Positions 29,908 through 37,583 of a DNA stretch of 49,298 nt are shown here, piece by piece. The DNA lies in the NCBI GenBank assembly GCA_030065935.1, contig JASJCP010000066.1, positions 1 through 49,298 of the forward strand, written 5' to 3'. A model generated the notes under the pieces. The model was not told where the DNA came from and searched no databases. It saw only the letters and a list, made by a program, of their open reading frames with translations. Each line of letters starts with the position of its first letter. Within the stretch, counting starts at the first letter, position 1. The position numbers were made by a program, and so were the translations under genes. The DNA is from Xenococcaceae cyanobacterium MO_167.B27 (GTDB taxonomy: Bacteria > Cyanobacteriota > Cyanobacteriia > Cyanobacteriales > Xenococcaceae).

Positions 29908-30045
29908 GGTTTATTTCCTAAACTGTGTTTTGGGGTTTATGTAAATAAATGTAACAAACTGTTTCTTGATTTGACAATGTATAGTATGTTCGGTTTTTAT
30001 CCTTTGATGTAGTAAAAACCGTCTGGAAGATAAATAATCCTTGAA

Positions 30046-31326
30046 TTACACAAACTCACATAAGTATTTAATGTTGACTTGTTCTGTACTATAGACAATA
30101 CTCTCTTGATTGATTACATTCATTGTTCCTGGTTTGATATAAGTACTGTCGTAACCTTTCATGGGAAAACCACCACTATAGTTTTTAGGATGATATTCTT
30201 TACCCATAGCAAAATCACACAGCAACATGAAAACCCGTTGGTTATTATCTCCCGAATTATTCCAATAGTTAGTAGCATAATTTAAGGCTTTGGTGGATTG
30301 TTCTGAACCATAAATACCGTTACCAAACATTCTTCCTGTACATTGAAAGGCATTGGCTGGAGGAATAATTAAACCTTGTTTGAGAATACTTAAAAGATTA
30401 CTAGCTCTTGTACCATGCCAGTGTAATTTAATATTGCCAATTTCTGCTGCTTTGGCTTCAAAAGCTTTTATCATAGAAGGAATATTGACTTCGTAAAGCC
30501 TGGTCAGTTTATATTTGGCAGACACATGATTTTTATTGATAGTTGATTCGTAGATTTTACGAATTTTTCTAAAGATTTTTCTTCCCTGAACAGTACTACC
30601 TGGAACTCTTTTAATACTGCATTCAAAGATATTTTGTGTTGTATCAGCAGCATTCATTTCTATGGCAGCACTGAGAGCATTTAGAATTTCATGTTGACGC
30701 TGTATTTCTGCTTGAGAATAGAAAACTTTATAGTCGATTTTGCTACTTAGTTTTTGGGGAATTAATCTTAGATATTTGTTGATTAAATTACGAGGGGGCT
30801 GATTGTTTTGTTTGGCACTTTTAGCTATTTGCAAGAGATAGTTTCTCGCATCTGCGATCGCTTGTGGCGTAACTAATCCTAACGGAGTGCTAAAATTTCC
30901 TGTTTTAGAATTATAAACAATATCGGTTTGGGAAGTAATATCATGAATATTAACTTCTACTAAATAACGAATTAATTGTTTGGCTCTGGGGTCTTTTCCG
31001 TGTTCAATTTGTTTGGCTGCAATTACGTCTAAGTCTTCAGGTTTTACTGTTAGGCTGGTAGGAGTGTTTGTGGTGATAATTGCTGCTTCTGTATAACCTT
31101 TTCTCAGTTTTTGTCTTTTAGTGCGTTCAAATTTATTTTGAGCTAAAGAAACTGAACTAAACTGATGAGCTTTACTTTGTAATTTACTGCCAACTCTACC
31201 CCATTCAGCAATAAACAAACCATCATTGAATACTGTTCCTTTCCATACTTTATTGGAGTTTTCGTCCACTTCTACGTAAATTAGGGTACACGAGTCTATC
31301 ACAGAAGACACTGCGATCACGTTCAT
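30046..31326 (-). CDS. WGR-domain poly(ADP-ribose) polymerase, PARP1-like catalytic region
   Basis: The 426-aa product has three parts in the order of the eukaryotic PARP1 C-terminus. A WGR domain covers about residues 10-80 (Trp42-Gly43-Arg44). A helical regulatory domain covers about 95-225 (AKQLIRYLVEVNIHDI, TPLGLVTPQAIADARNYLL, LINKYLRLIP). A catalytic domain covers about 235-426. The H-Y-E triad is complete: His304 in LHWHGTRASNLLSILKQGL, Tyr339 in MFGNGIYG, Glu408 in QESIVYSTEQVNIKYL; the nicotinamide-stacking Tyr350 is also present. There are no zinc fingers or BRCT domain. Such enzymes transfer ADP-ribose from NAD+, usually on sensing DNA breaks. PARPs are rare in bacteria. Confidence 0.9.
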   Translation of the reverse strand: MNVIAVSSVIDSCTLIYVEVDENSNKVWKGTVFNDGLFIAEWGRVGSKLQSKAHQFSSVSLAQNKFERTKRQKLRKGYTEAAIITTNTPTSLTVKPEDLDVIAAKQIEHGKDPRAKQLIRYLVEVNIHDITSQTDIVYNSKTGNFSTPLGLVTPQAIADARNYLLQIAKSAKQNNQPPRNLINKYLRLIPQKLSSKIDYKVFYSQAEIQRQHEILNALSAAIEMNAADTTQNIFECSIKRVPGSTVQGRKIFRKIRKIYESTINKNHVSAKYKLTRLYEVNIPSMIKAFEAKAAEIGNIKLHWHGTRASNLLSILKQGLIIPPANAFQCTGRMFGNGIYGSEQSTKALNYATNYWNNSGDNNQRVFMLLCDFAMGKEYHPKNYSGGFPMKGYDSTYIKPGTMNVINQESIVYSTEQVNIKYLCEFV

Positions 31327-31443
31327 AACTTATTATTCCCAATTAATTTTAATTCCTTTGTTGATATTTTAATCAATATTGATTTTTAAGTCAAGTAGGA
31401 AGAAAGATTGAGGGATTGGGGGAATGGTAATTGGCGAATGGGG

Positions 31444-31478
31444 TAGTTAGTAGTTAGTAGTTAGTAATTAGTAATTGA
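31444..31478. repeat. Heptanucleotide tandem repeat (TAGTTAG)
   Basis: Five consecutive 7-mers: three TAGTTAG, then TAATTAG and TAATTGA. It lies in the spacer between the PARP gene and the prolyl aminopeptidase gene. Heptameric short tandem repeats are a known cyanobacterial feature. Confidence 0.85.
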
Positions 31479-31532
31479 GTTTAGTTAGTTATAGGGAATA
31501 GGTAAGAGGGTACAAAGAACAGGGAATAATTG

Positions 31533-32495
31533 CTACAAATCAGCAAAGCGATCTGTTGCTTCAATTAAAGCATCAAGAATACCTGGTTCTGATATCGAAT
31601 GACCAGCGTCAGGAACAATAATAAACTCTGCTTCTTGCCATGTTTTATGTAATTCCCAAGCTGTAACTGTAGGACATACAACATCATAACGTCCCTGAAC
31701 AATTATTCCTGGTAAATGACGAATACGGTCGATATTTTCTAGTAGCTGGTTTTCACTACTGAAAAATCCTTTATTCACAAAATAATGACATTCAATACGA
31801 GCAAAAGCCTCGGCAAATTCCGCTTCTCCAAATCTTTTGATACTTTTTTCTGAAGGTAATAATTTACTGGTACTGGCTTCCCAAACAGACCAAGCACGGG
31901 CAGCTTCTAGACGAATTTCCCGATTTTCACTAGTGAGTCTGCGATAATAAGCTGATATTAAATCATCTCTTTCTGAAACAGGAATTGGTTTTAGATAGTC
32001 TTCCCAAGCATCAGGATAAATGTAGCTTGCACCTTCTTGATAGAACCATTTTAGTTCTTTTTGTCGCAACATAAAGATGCCTCGCAGAATTAATCCTTTG
32101 CATCTTTCGGGATGAGTCTGACTATAAGCTAAAGATAAAGTACTACCCCAACTACCACCAAATACTACCCATTTTTCTATTGCTAAATGTTCTCGTAGTT
32201 TTTCAATATCTCTAACTAAATCCCAAGTGGTATTTTCTTTTAATTCTGCATAAGGAGTACTCTGACCACAACCTCTTTGAGCGAATATAACGATCCGCCA
32301 TTTCTGAGGATCAAAATATCGCCGATACATGGGAGCAATTCCGCCACCAGGACCCCCATGAAGAAAAATAACAGGCTTACCTTGGGAATTTCCTGATTCT
32401 TCATAATGAATGGTATGGAGTTCTGAAACTTTGAGTTTTCCTTCGTTATACGGCTGAATAGGGGGATATAGTTCTCGCATCTTATTATTTACCAT
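31533..32495 (-). CDS. pip: Prolyl aminopeptidase (alpha/beta hydrolase, S33)
   Basis: The 320-aa product has the family signatures: oxyanion-hole HGGPGGG, AQRGCGQS, the nucleophile elbow GGSWGSTLSLAYSQTHPER, then the acid GRYDVVCP and the base PDAGHSISEP. It cleaves N-terminal proline from peptides in the cytoplasm. An in-frame Met five codons in (MRELYPPIQPYNEG) is an equally likely start, since family members usually begin there. It stands upstream of the PARP gene on the same strand but about 200 bp away. Confidence 0.92.
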   Translation of the reverse strand: MVNNKMRELYPPIQPYNEGKLKVSELHTIHYEESGNSQGKPVIFLHGGPGGGIAPMYRRYFDPQKWRIVIFAQRGCGQSTPYAELKENTTWDLVRDIEKLREHLAIEKWVVFGGSWGSTLSLAYSQTHPERCKGLILRGIFMLRQKELKWFYQEGASYIYPDAWEDYLKPIPVSERDDLISAYYRRLTSENREIRLEAARAWSVWEASTSKLLPSEKSIKRFGEAEFAEAFARIECHYFVNKGFFSSENQLLENIDRIRHLPGIIVQGRYDVVCPTVTAWELHKTWQEAEFIIVPDAGHSISEPGILDALIEATDRFADL

Positions 32496-32532
32496 TTATC
32501 TATAGCTGTTCTCTATTTTCTTCGAGCCAAGC

Positions 32533-33003
32533 TTATTGACAATACTTGTTTAATAATTCTGTAACTATTGCTAAACTATCTGGTTGAGCCTGTATTGTGT
32601 ATGCTTGTGCTTCTATTTCTCGGCGTTGACCATGATAATACGTGAAATAAGGACGGGTAATTTGAGGTGGTTCTATTGCTAAATCTAGTAATTGAATTTT
32701 GCCATTTCCTGCACAAGTTTGACTAGCGTGTACTGCTTCATGAATAAGAGTTGGTTTGGCGTTTCCTAAATCAAATACTACTGGATTAATCCAAATAGTT
32801 TTACTTCTTGTATCTAATAATCCATAGGGTCGATATCCTCTTCTATTTGTGGATGGTGGTAGTTCATAACGAATTACAAAATCATAATCAATTAGTAACT
32901 GTTCTAATTGATTAAATTCTCTATCGCCTAGAGGATGAGCTAGAGCTATAGTAGAACATCCTAAGCTAGACAATACAAGTAGGAAAATTAATCTAAAATT
33001 CAT
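32533..33003 (-). CDS. Exported small zincin-like protein
   Basis: The 156-aa product has a signal peptide (MNFRLIFLLVLSSLGCSTIALA). A zincin motif HEAVH lies at residues 88-92 (TLIHEAVHASQ), and ERRE-type residues 35-40 positions later (REIEAQAYTIQ) could give the third metal ligand, as in minigluzincins. Two Cys in the mature part could form a disulfide. The family is not known to me and the peptidase activity is untested. It ends about 40 bp before pip starts. Confidence 0.65.
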   Translation of the reverse strand: MNFRLIFLLVLSSLGCSTIALAHPLGDREFNQLEQLLIDYDFVIRYELPPSTNRRGYRPYGLLDTRSKTIWINPVVFDLGNAKPTLIHEAVHASQTCAGNGKIQLLDLAIEPPQITRPYFTYYHGQRREIEAQAYTIQAQPDSLAIVTELLNKYCQ

Positions 33004-33180
33004 TAGATATTTGGCAAATGTAAATTTTTTATTTTATGGCAATCCTAAATTATCTTAAATATTTAATGGTAGCAGAACCATCGCGATAAATATGGTCGCA
33101 CTACCCATAACTATGACAACTCAAATAAGATTACTATAGCTATAAGCTTCTGAAGCAGCAGATATCTACTTGCTACTTAT

Positions 33181-33459
33181 TTATTCTGAGTCTGAACACC
33201 AAACTAATCTTAAAGCCATTACGGCAAAACCAATAGCAGCTATAGTCTTAAGGATTTTTTCGGGAAGAAATTGGGCTACTCCACCACCAGCAATTACCCC
33301 TAGAAAACTGGCTAAAACTAAAGCTACGGTTGAACCGAAAAATACGGCGCGAGGATATTTAGAACTTCCTCCTAATGCGATCGCAGCTAACTGACTCTTA
33401 TCTCCAATCTCTGCTAAAAATACTGTAATAAAACTCAGACCTAAAAGTTGTAAATCCAT
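33181..33459 (-). CDS. Half-size manganese exporter subunit (UPF0016/GDT1 family)
   Basis: The 92-aa product is one UPF0016 repeat: three membrane helices with the ion-binding E-x-G-D-K-[ST] motif in FLAEIGDKSQLAAIAL. Full-size relatives (plant PAM71, Synechocystis Mnx) carry two such repeats of opposite orientation. Here the repeats are in two adjacent genes, the hemi-exchanger arrangement described in some filamentous cyanobacteria. The two products should pair to export Mn2+ (or Ca2+) from the cytoplasm to the thylakoid lumen or periplasm. Confidence 0.85.
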   Translation of the reverse strand: MDLQLLGLSFITVFLAEIGDKSQLAAIALGGSSKYPRAVFFGSTVALVLASFLGVIAGGGVAQFLPEKILKTIAAIGFAVMALRLVWCSDSE

Positions 33460-33494
33460 GATTTTAATTGATTGTATTAATTGGTTGCCAATAC

Positions 33495-33926
33495 TTAGCT
33501 AATGACATCAGAGATGAGCCATCCTGTGATAAATAGTAATAAGATTGCTACTGTTAAATCGAGAGTTTTCGGAGAGAGCTTTTTTGATAACCAATAGCCA
33601 ACAATTACCCCAAGTAAACTGGTGCTAACTAAAGCCATAGCTGCGCCAAGAAAAACTATCCAAGGAGATTGAGACTCAGCACTCATTAATAAAGTTACTA
33701 ATTGAGTTTTATCTCCCATCTCGGCTAAAAAGATGGTGATAAATGTAGAGCTAAATACTGTCCAGAAACTCCACTTTACCGTAGATTGTAATACTGATGT
33801 TTGGCAATTCTGGGAAGGTTTGATGGTGAGGGAAGACTCACTAGGTTCACCATGTCCAATTACGGTGTTGACTCGATCTTGAGATGGTTTTTGGGATTCA
33901 ATTGATTTAAAATTCGCAGTTTCCAT
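33495..33926 (-). CDS. Half-size manganese exporter subunit with N-terminal extension
   Basis: The 143-aa product has a ~45-residue polar N-terminal extension, then the UPF0016 repeat with FITIFLAEMGDKTQLVTLLM as its ion motif and two further helices (WIVFLGAAMALVSTSLLGV, LDLTVAILLLFITGWLI). It lies 35 bp upstream of the partner half and is surely co-transcribed. I looked for the yybP-ykoY manganese riboswitch in the leader at 33927-34040 and did not find a convincing core. Confidence 0.85.
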   Translation of the reverse strand: METANFKSIESQKPSQDRVNTVIGHGEPSESSLTIKPSQNCQTSVLQSTVKWSFWTVFSSTFITIFLAEMGDKTQLVTLLMSAESQSPWIVFLGAAMALVSTSLLGVIVGYWLSKKLSPKTLDLTVAILLLFITGWLISDVIS

Positions 33927-34106
33927 TCAGGTTTTAGATTGATTAAGAAAATTTCTTTTTTACCGCAACCGCGCCCAAAGCCGATCTCTTTCTAAGGATG
34001 GGGATTTGCGCGCTGGCGATTTCAATTGCCTACTTTGTTGATTGGTTGCTTTACAACCTTAAGGTTATCATACTATAGTGTTTTACGTAGTAGGTCGATA
34101 ACGTAA

Positions 34107-35315
34107 ATGTTTGTTCTAGAGTATAAGCTTAGAGGAAAAGAATCTCAGTATCGAGCTATAGACTCCGCTATTCGTACAGTCCAATTTGTACGCAATAAAT
34201 GTCTTAGATATTGGGAAGATAACAAAGGTGTTGGACAAAAAGATATATATAAACATACAACTGTGTTAAGAAAAGAGTTTCAATTTGTCAAAGACCTTAA
34301 CTCTACCGCTTGTCAGCAAGCTTGCGAACGAACCTGGACTGCTATTGTAAAGTTCTACACTAACTGTAAAAATAAAATACCTGGCAAGAAAGGATATCCC
34401 AAATATTCTAAGCGTACTCGTTCTGTTGAATTTAAAAAGTCAGGTTGGAAGCTAAATAGAGACACAAAAAAAATCACTTTTACTGATGGTAAAAATATTG
34501 GGGAATTAAAGCTGATTGGAAGTCGAGATTTGTACTATTTCCAAGAATGGCAAATTCAACGAGTACGAATAGTCAGGAGAGCAGATGGATACTTTGTTCA
34601 GTTAATGCTTAAACTTGACCCTAGGGATATAACGACCCAACTAGAACCTACTAAAAGATGCGTAGCCATAGATGTCGGGTTGAAGTATTTTTATGCAGAC
34701 AGCAACAATAATACTGTTGATTGTCCAAAATATTATCGCAAGTCCCAAAAACGTTTAAACAAGCTGAACAGGAGAAAATCTAGAAAGTTTAGAAAAGGAT
34801 CGAGACAGTCTAACAACTACATTAAAGCTAGCAAAAAATACGCCAAGAGGCATTTAAAAGTAAGTAGGCAGCGAGAAGAGTTCGCTAAAGAAAAAGCACT
34901 CCGTTTAATTCAGTCAAACGACTTGATAGCCTATGAAGATTTAAAGCTCAAAAACCTTGTTCGTAACAAAAAACTAGCTAAGAGTATCAATGACGCTGCC
35001 TGGTTACAACTGAGAAAATGGATCGAGTATTTTGGGGTTAAATACGGTAGATTAACTATCGCTGTTCCGCCTCACTACACAAGCTCTGATTGTCCTAATT
35101 GTGGCAAGAGAATAACAAAATCTCTTTCTACTCGCACCCATGTTTGCTCCTGTGGTATTGAGCCAATGGACAGAGACTATGCAGCCTCATTGAATATTCT
35201 TAAAAAAGCTACCCAAGGGCATTGGGGAAGCTGGTCATTAGACCTAAACGCTTGGGGAGATTCGACCTCTATTTTGGTTGGTAGTAATACCTGCTTTGGT
35301 AAGTTGAATCGTTGA
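34107..35315 (+). CDS. tnpB: TnpB, RNA-guided nuclease of the IS605 group
   Basis: The 402-aa product looks complete. The RuvC motifs are present: VAIDVGLKYFYAD (first Asp), IAYEDLKLKNLVRNKKLAKS (Glu), and MDRDYAASLNILKKA (last Asp). The four-Cys zinc finger is CPNCG...CSCG. The N-terminal MFVLEYKLRGKESQYRAIDS is the usual start. TnpB uses a right-end-derived guide RNA to cut the empty donor site and so preserve the element. Nothing shows inactivation. Confidence 0.93.
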   Translation: MFVLEYKLRGKESQYRAIDSAIRTVQFVRNKCLRYWEDNKGVGQKDIYKHTTVLRKEFQFVKDLNSTACQQACERTWTAIVKFYTNCKNKIPGKKGYPKYSKRTRSVEFKKSGWKLNRDTKKITFTDGKNIGELKLIGSRDLYYFQEWQIQRVRIVRRADGYFVQLMLKLDPRDITTQLEPTKRCVAIDVGLKYFYADSNNNTVDCPKYYRKSQKRLNKLNRRKSRKFRKGSRQSNNYIKASKKYAKRHLKVSRQREEFAKEKALRLIQSNDLIAYEDLKLKNLVRNKKLAKSINDAAWLQLRKWIEYFGVKYGRLTIAVPPHYTSSDCPNCGKRITKSLSTRTHVCSCGIEPMDRDYAASLNILKKATQGHWGSWSLDLNAWGDSTSILVGSNTCFGKLNR

Positions 35316-35375
35316 ACCAAAGAATCCCCTAGATTCATTGAGCGTTGTTCAGACGCTATCTATGGGGAGTGTCAA
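35240..35375 (+). ncRNA. Putative omega RNA of the 34-kb tnpB element
   Basis: By analogy with TnpB systems the guide scaffold overlaps the end of tnpB and extends to the right end. The visible fold is an inner hairpin GAGCGT/ACGCT within the outer CCCCTAGAT/ATCTATGGGG pair. The first ~16 bases after GTCAA (35376 onward) would serve as the guide. The 5' boundary is arbitrary. Confidence 0.5.
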
Positions 35376-35435
35376 AAGATAGTAGTATATAAGTCTGCTA
35401 GAACAATTGATTATTGCCACATAGATAGGGTTGCT

Positions 35436-36368
35436 ATGGTATTTTTCCGTCAAGATAACCAATTGAGTGATATTGCCCATCAAATTTTAGAAGCTACATG
35501 GCAAAAGTTTCCTTTTCTCACTAGAGATCGCATTGCTCTGACTTGGATAGTCTATGACTCTCCTGTAATTGTTAATACTGGTGGTGCTTTGTCTCCAGAA
35601 GAATTTTGGCAATACGAAGTTAGGGGATTTAGTTATCGAGGTGTGGAGCGAATTTATCCCGCTAGTATCGTGAAGTTGTTTTATTTGGTAGCTATTCACG
35701 AATGGTTAGAGAAGGAAATGGTGGGAGATTCCCCAGAGTTACAAAGAGCTATTAAAGATGCTGTTGCCTACTCTAGCAATGATGCTACTAGTTTAATTGT
35801 AGATGTTCTAACTGGCACAACTAGTGGCCCAGAATTACCAGAAAGCCCCTTTGAGACTTGGAAACAACAAAGAAATATTGTCAATCGTTATTTTAAGTCT
35901 CTGGGTTGGGAAGAATTGGAAACAATCAATGTTAATCAAAAACCTTGGAATGAAGGAGCTTATGGCAGAGAAAGGGCTTTTCTGGGGGAATTGATGGAAA
36001 ATCGCAATATGCTGACTACTGATGGGGTAGCAAGATTATTGCACAGTATCATTGGTGGAGTTGCTGTATCCAGCGATCGCTCTAGGCAAATGATGCAGCT
36101 TCTAAAACGGGAGCTTAATCCTGAAGCTGTGGAAGGGGAGGAAAATCAAATTACAGGCTTTTTAGGGTCAGGTTTACCAGCAAATGCCCAAATTTGGTCA
36201 AAAGCTGGCTGGACATCTCAAGTACGCCATGATTCGGCTTATATTGAAATTCCTGAGCGACAACCTTATTTATTAGTGCTGTTCACTGAAGGAAACTATA
36301 ATCCTCCTAATAAAGAATTACTGCCTTTTATTTCTAATGCGATCGCTGAAGCTATGGCAAGTTTGTAG
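35436..36368 (+). CDS. Serine hydrolase of the class A beta-lactamase fold, cytoplasmic
   Basis: The 310-aa product has the three motifs of penicillin-interacting serine enzymes: SxxK as Ser77-IV-Lys80 (YPASIVKL), an SxN-like AYSSNDAT near residue 113, and KAG in IWSKAGWTSQVRHD in place of KTG. There is no signal peptide or membrane segment, which is odd for a peptidoglycan-acting enzyme. Cyanobacterial proteins of this type are annotated only as serine hydrolases. Lactamase activity is unproven. It starts 60 bp downstream of the IS right end. Confidence 0.75.
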   Translation: MVFFRQDNQLSDIAHQILEATWQKFPFLTRDRIALTWIVYDSPVIVNTGGALSPEEFWQYEVRGFSYRGVERIYPASIVKLFYLVAIHEWLEKEMVGDSPELQRAIKDAVAYSSNDATSLIVDVLTGTTSGPELPESPFETWKQQRNIVNRYFKSLGWEELETINVNQKPWNEGAYGRERAFLGELMENRNMLTTDGVARLLHSIIGGVAVSSDRSRQMMQLLKRELNPEAVEGEENQITGFLGSGLPANAQIWSKAGWTSQVRHDSAYIEIPERQPYLLVLFTEGNYNPPNKELLPFISNAIAEAMASL

Positions 36369-36382
36369 TTTAGCAGTAAAAA

Positions 36383-36473
36383 GGGAATGGGGAATGGGGA
36401 ATGGGGATTGTTAGTTGTTAGTTGTTAGTTGTTAGTTGCTACTTCCTAATCCTTCATCCTTCATCCTTCATCC
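36383..36473. repeat. Run of 13 heptanucleotides of three types
   Basis: Heptamers lie in perfect register: GGGAATG three times then GGGATTG, TTAGTTG four times, CTACTTC, CTAATCC, then TTCATCC three times. Three different 7-mer families are joined without a break in phase, between the convergent serine hydrolase and RNase D-like genes. Confidence 0.9.
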
Positions 36474-36487
36474 TTTTGTCCCATTAA

Positions 36488-37114
36488 TTAATGCTCAAAA
36501 ATATTACTGTATTGAAGAATATCCAAATTAATTATTACGGGAAGAACTTGAAAACACTGTTGTGCTAATTCCCAACGCTCTTCCCTTTTGAGCATGGTCA
36601 TTAATTTTTCTCTTGCTGGTAACAGATAGCGCACATCATTAGCAGCATAGCTGAGTTGCTCTGGTGAAAGACCCTCAAAATTTCCCCAGTCAGAACTTTG
36701 AGCTTTCTTATCTAATTCTACTCCCATTAATTCTGCAACTAAACTTTTTAATCCATGACTAGAAGTGTAGGTACGAGCTAGTTTACTGGCGATTTTGGTA
36801 CAAAAAATCGGTGTGGTTTCTACACCAAAAGTATAGAGAAACTGAGCCACATCAAAACGAGCAAAATGAAAAACTTTAGTAACTTCTGGAGCTTGAAGTA
36901 ATTGGGTTAAATTGGGTGCTGTAGTTTGTCCTTTTTCGATCTTAATGGCTGTAACATATCCTTGGACATCACATAATTGTACTAGACACAGGCGATCACG
37001 TCCTAAGATTAACCCCATAGTTTCTGTATCTATGGCTACTGCATCTGATGCCATATAACGAGCTAAAGCAGTATCATCTAGATCACAATCGCAAATTTGG
37101 AAATTATCTAACAT
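36488..37114 (-). CDS. RNase D-like 3'-5' exonuclease (DEDDy)
   Basis: From the ATG at 37114 (MLDNFQICDCDLDDTALARY) the product is 208 aa. The 48 in-frame codons upstream lie in the IS-like region and do not match. DEDDy motifs are present: Exo I in AVAIDTETMGL, Exo II in FHFARFDVAQFLY, Exo III in YAANDVRYLL with Tyr. It lacks the HRDC domains of E. coli RNase D, as is usual for the short cyanobacterial form. The substrate is probably structured RNA 3' ends but is not shown. Confidence 0.88.
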   Translation of the reverse strand: MLDNFQICDCDLDDTALARYMASDAVAIDTETMGLILGRDRLCLVQLCDVQGYVTAIKIEKGQTTAPNLTQLLQAPEVTKVFHFARFDVAQFLYTFGVETTPIFCTKIASKLARTYTSSHGLKSLVAELMGVELDKKAQSSDWGNFEGLSPEQLSYAANDVRYLLPAREKLMTMLKREERWELAQQCFQVLPVIINLDILQYSNIFEH

Positions 37115-37583
37115 CGAATTTTTCCTTACATAACTAATTATCTTTGCTTGCGAGAAGACTCCCAGTTTACTGGAGAGATTAAAGCAAGGGCGATGACTTG
37201 ACAACCTGGACATACAATCTTCACAGAGCAATGGCTCTTGAAGTGTTGTAAAATACAAGAGCCAACGAACCCAAGTGTTCCAGGATAGGCAAATTGGTAA
37301 CTAACCAATCAAAATGCTCGACAATCACGGAAATACCTGAAAACAGGGGCGACATAGTTTGAGAAAGAGTACGGTTGAACCATAAAAATTTAAATCCTTC
37401 TGCGTTAGGGCATAGCGTGGAAGTAAAACAAAAAGTCTGTGGATTCGTTCTGTCAGGGTCAGTGCCTGTGGGAGAAGCGCGTATCGTTCGTACCAAAGTG
37501 GGCTAGATAAGAGGATTGGAAGCAGAAACCCCCAAATACCGTGAGGTTGGGAATCCCTCAGCTTGCTGAAGGGAGGATGTCAA
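37115..37583 (+). mobile_element. IS200/IS605 relic: TnpB tail remnant and right end
   Basis: Between a TGA at 37360 and a TAG at 37504 the plus strand encodes a TnpB-like tail (LGHSVEVKQKVCGFVLSG, then GEARIVRTKVG). A right-end hairpin follows (CCCT-CAGC / GCTG-A-AGGG, 37555-37573), and the sequence ends in GTCAA at 37579-37583, as in the two other elements. The RuvC and zinc-finger parts are gone, so it is dead or lives as a guide-RNA-only element. The left part (37143-37193) holds a separate dyad TTGCTT/AAGCAA enclosing CCAGT/ACTGG. It could be the left end or the RNase D leader. Confidence 0.6.

Larger units (their letters stand above)
34043..35375 (+). mobile_element. IS200/IS605-type element with only tnpB (IS1341-like)
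   Basis: The left end has the hairpin GGTTG/CAACC (34044-34058), with TTGAT (34038-34042) just outside it and a second small dyad AACCTT/AAGGTT. The right end has CCCCTAGAT paired with ATCTA-T-GGGG (35326-35367) and ends in GTCAA (35371-35375), the same terminal pentamer as the other right ends in this window. There is no tnpA, so movement would need a transposase in trans. TTGAT resembles the ISDra2 target and is the candidate TAM. Exact ends are inferred. Confidence 0.7.

Noticed and set aside
33927-34040. yybP-ykoY manganese riboswitch before the manganese exporter pair
   Set aside because: The leader lacks a convincing GGGGAGUAG core and the paired domains; a TTTGGGCGCG stretch alone is not enough.
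37221-37496. 91-codon minus-strand frame
   Set aside because: It lies antisense to the TnpB tail remnant and IS right end, with no family resemblance.
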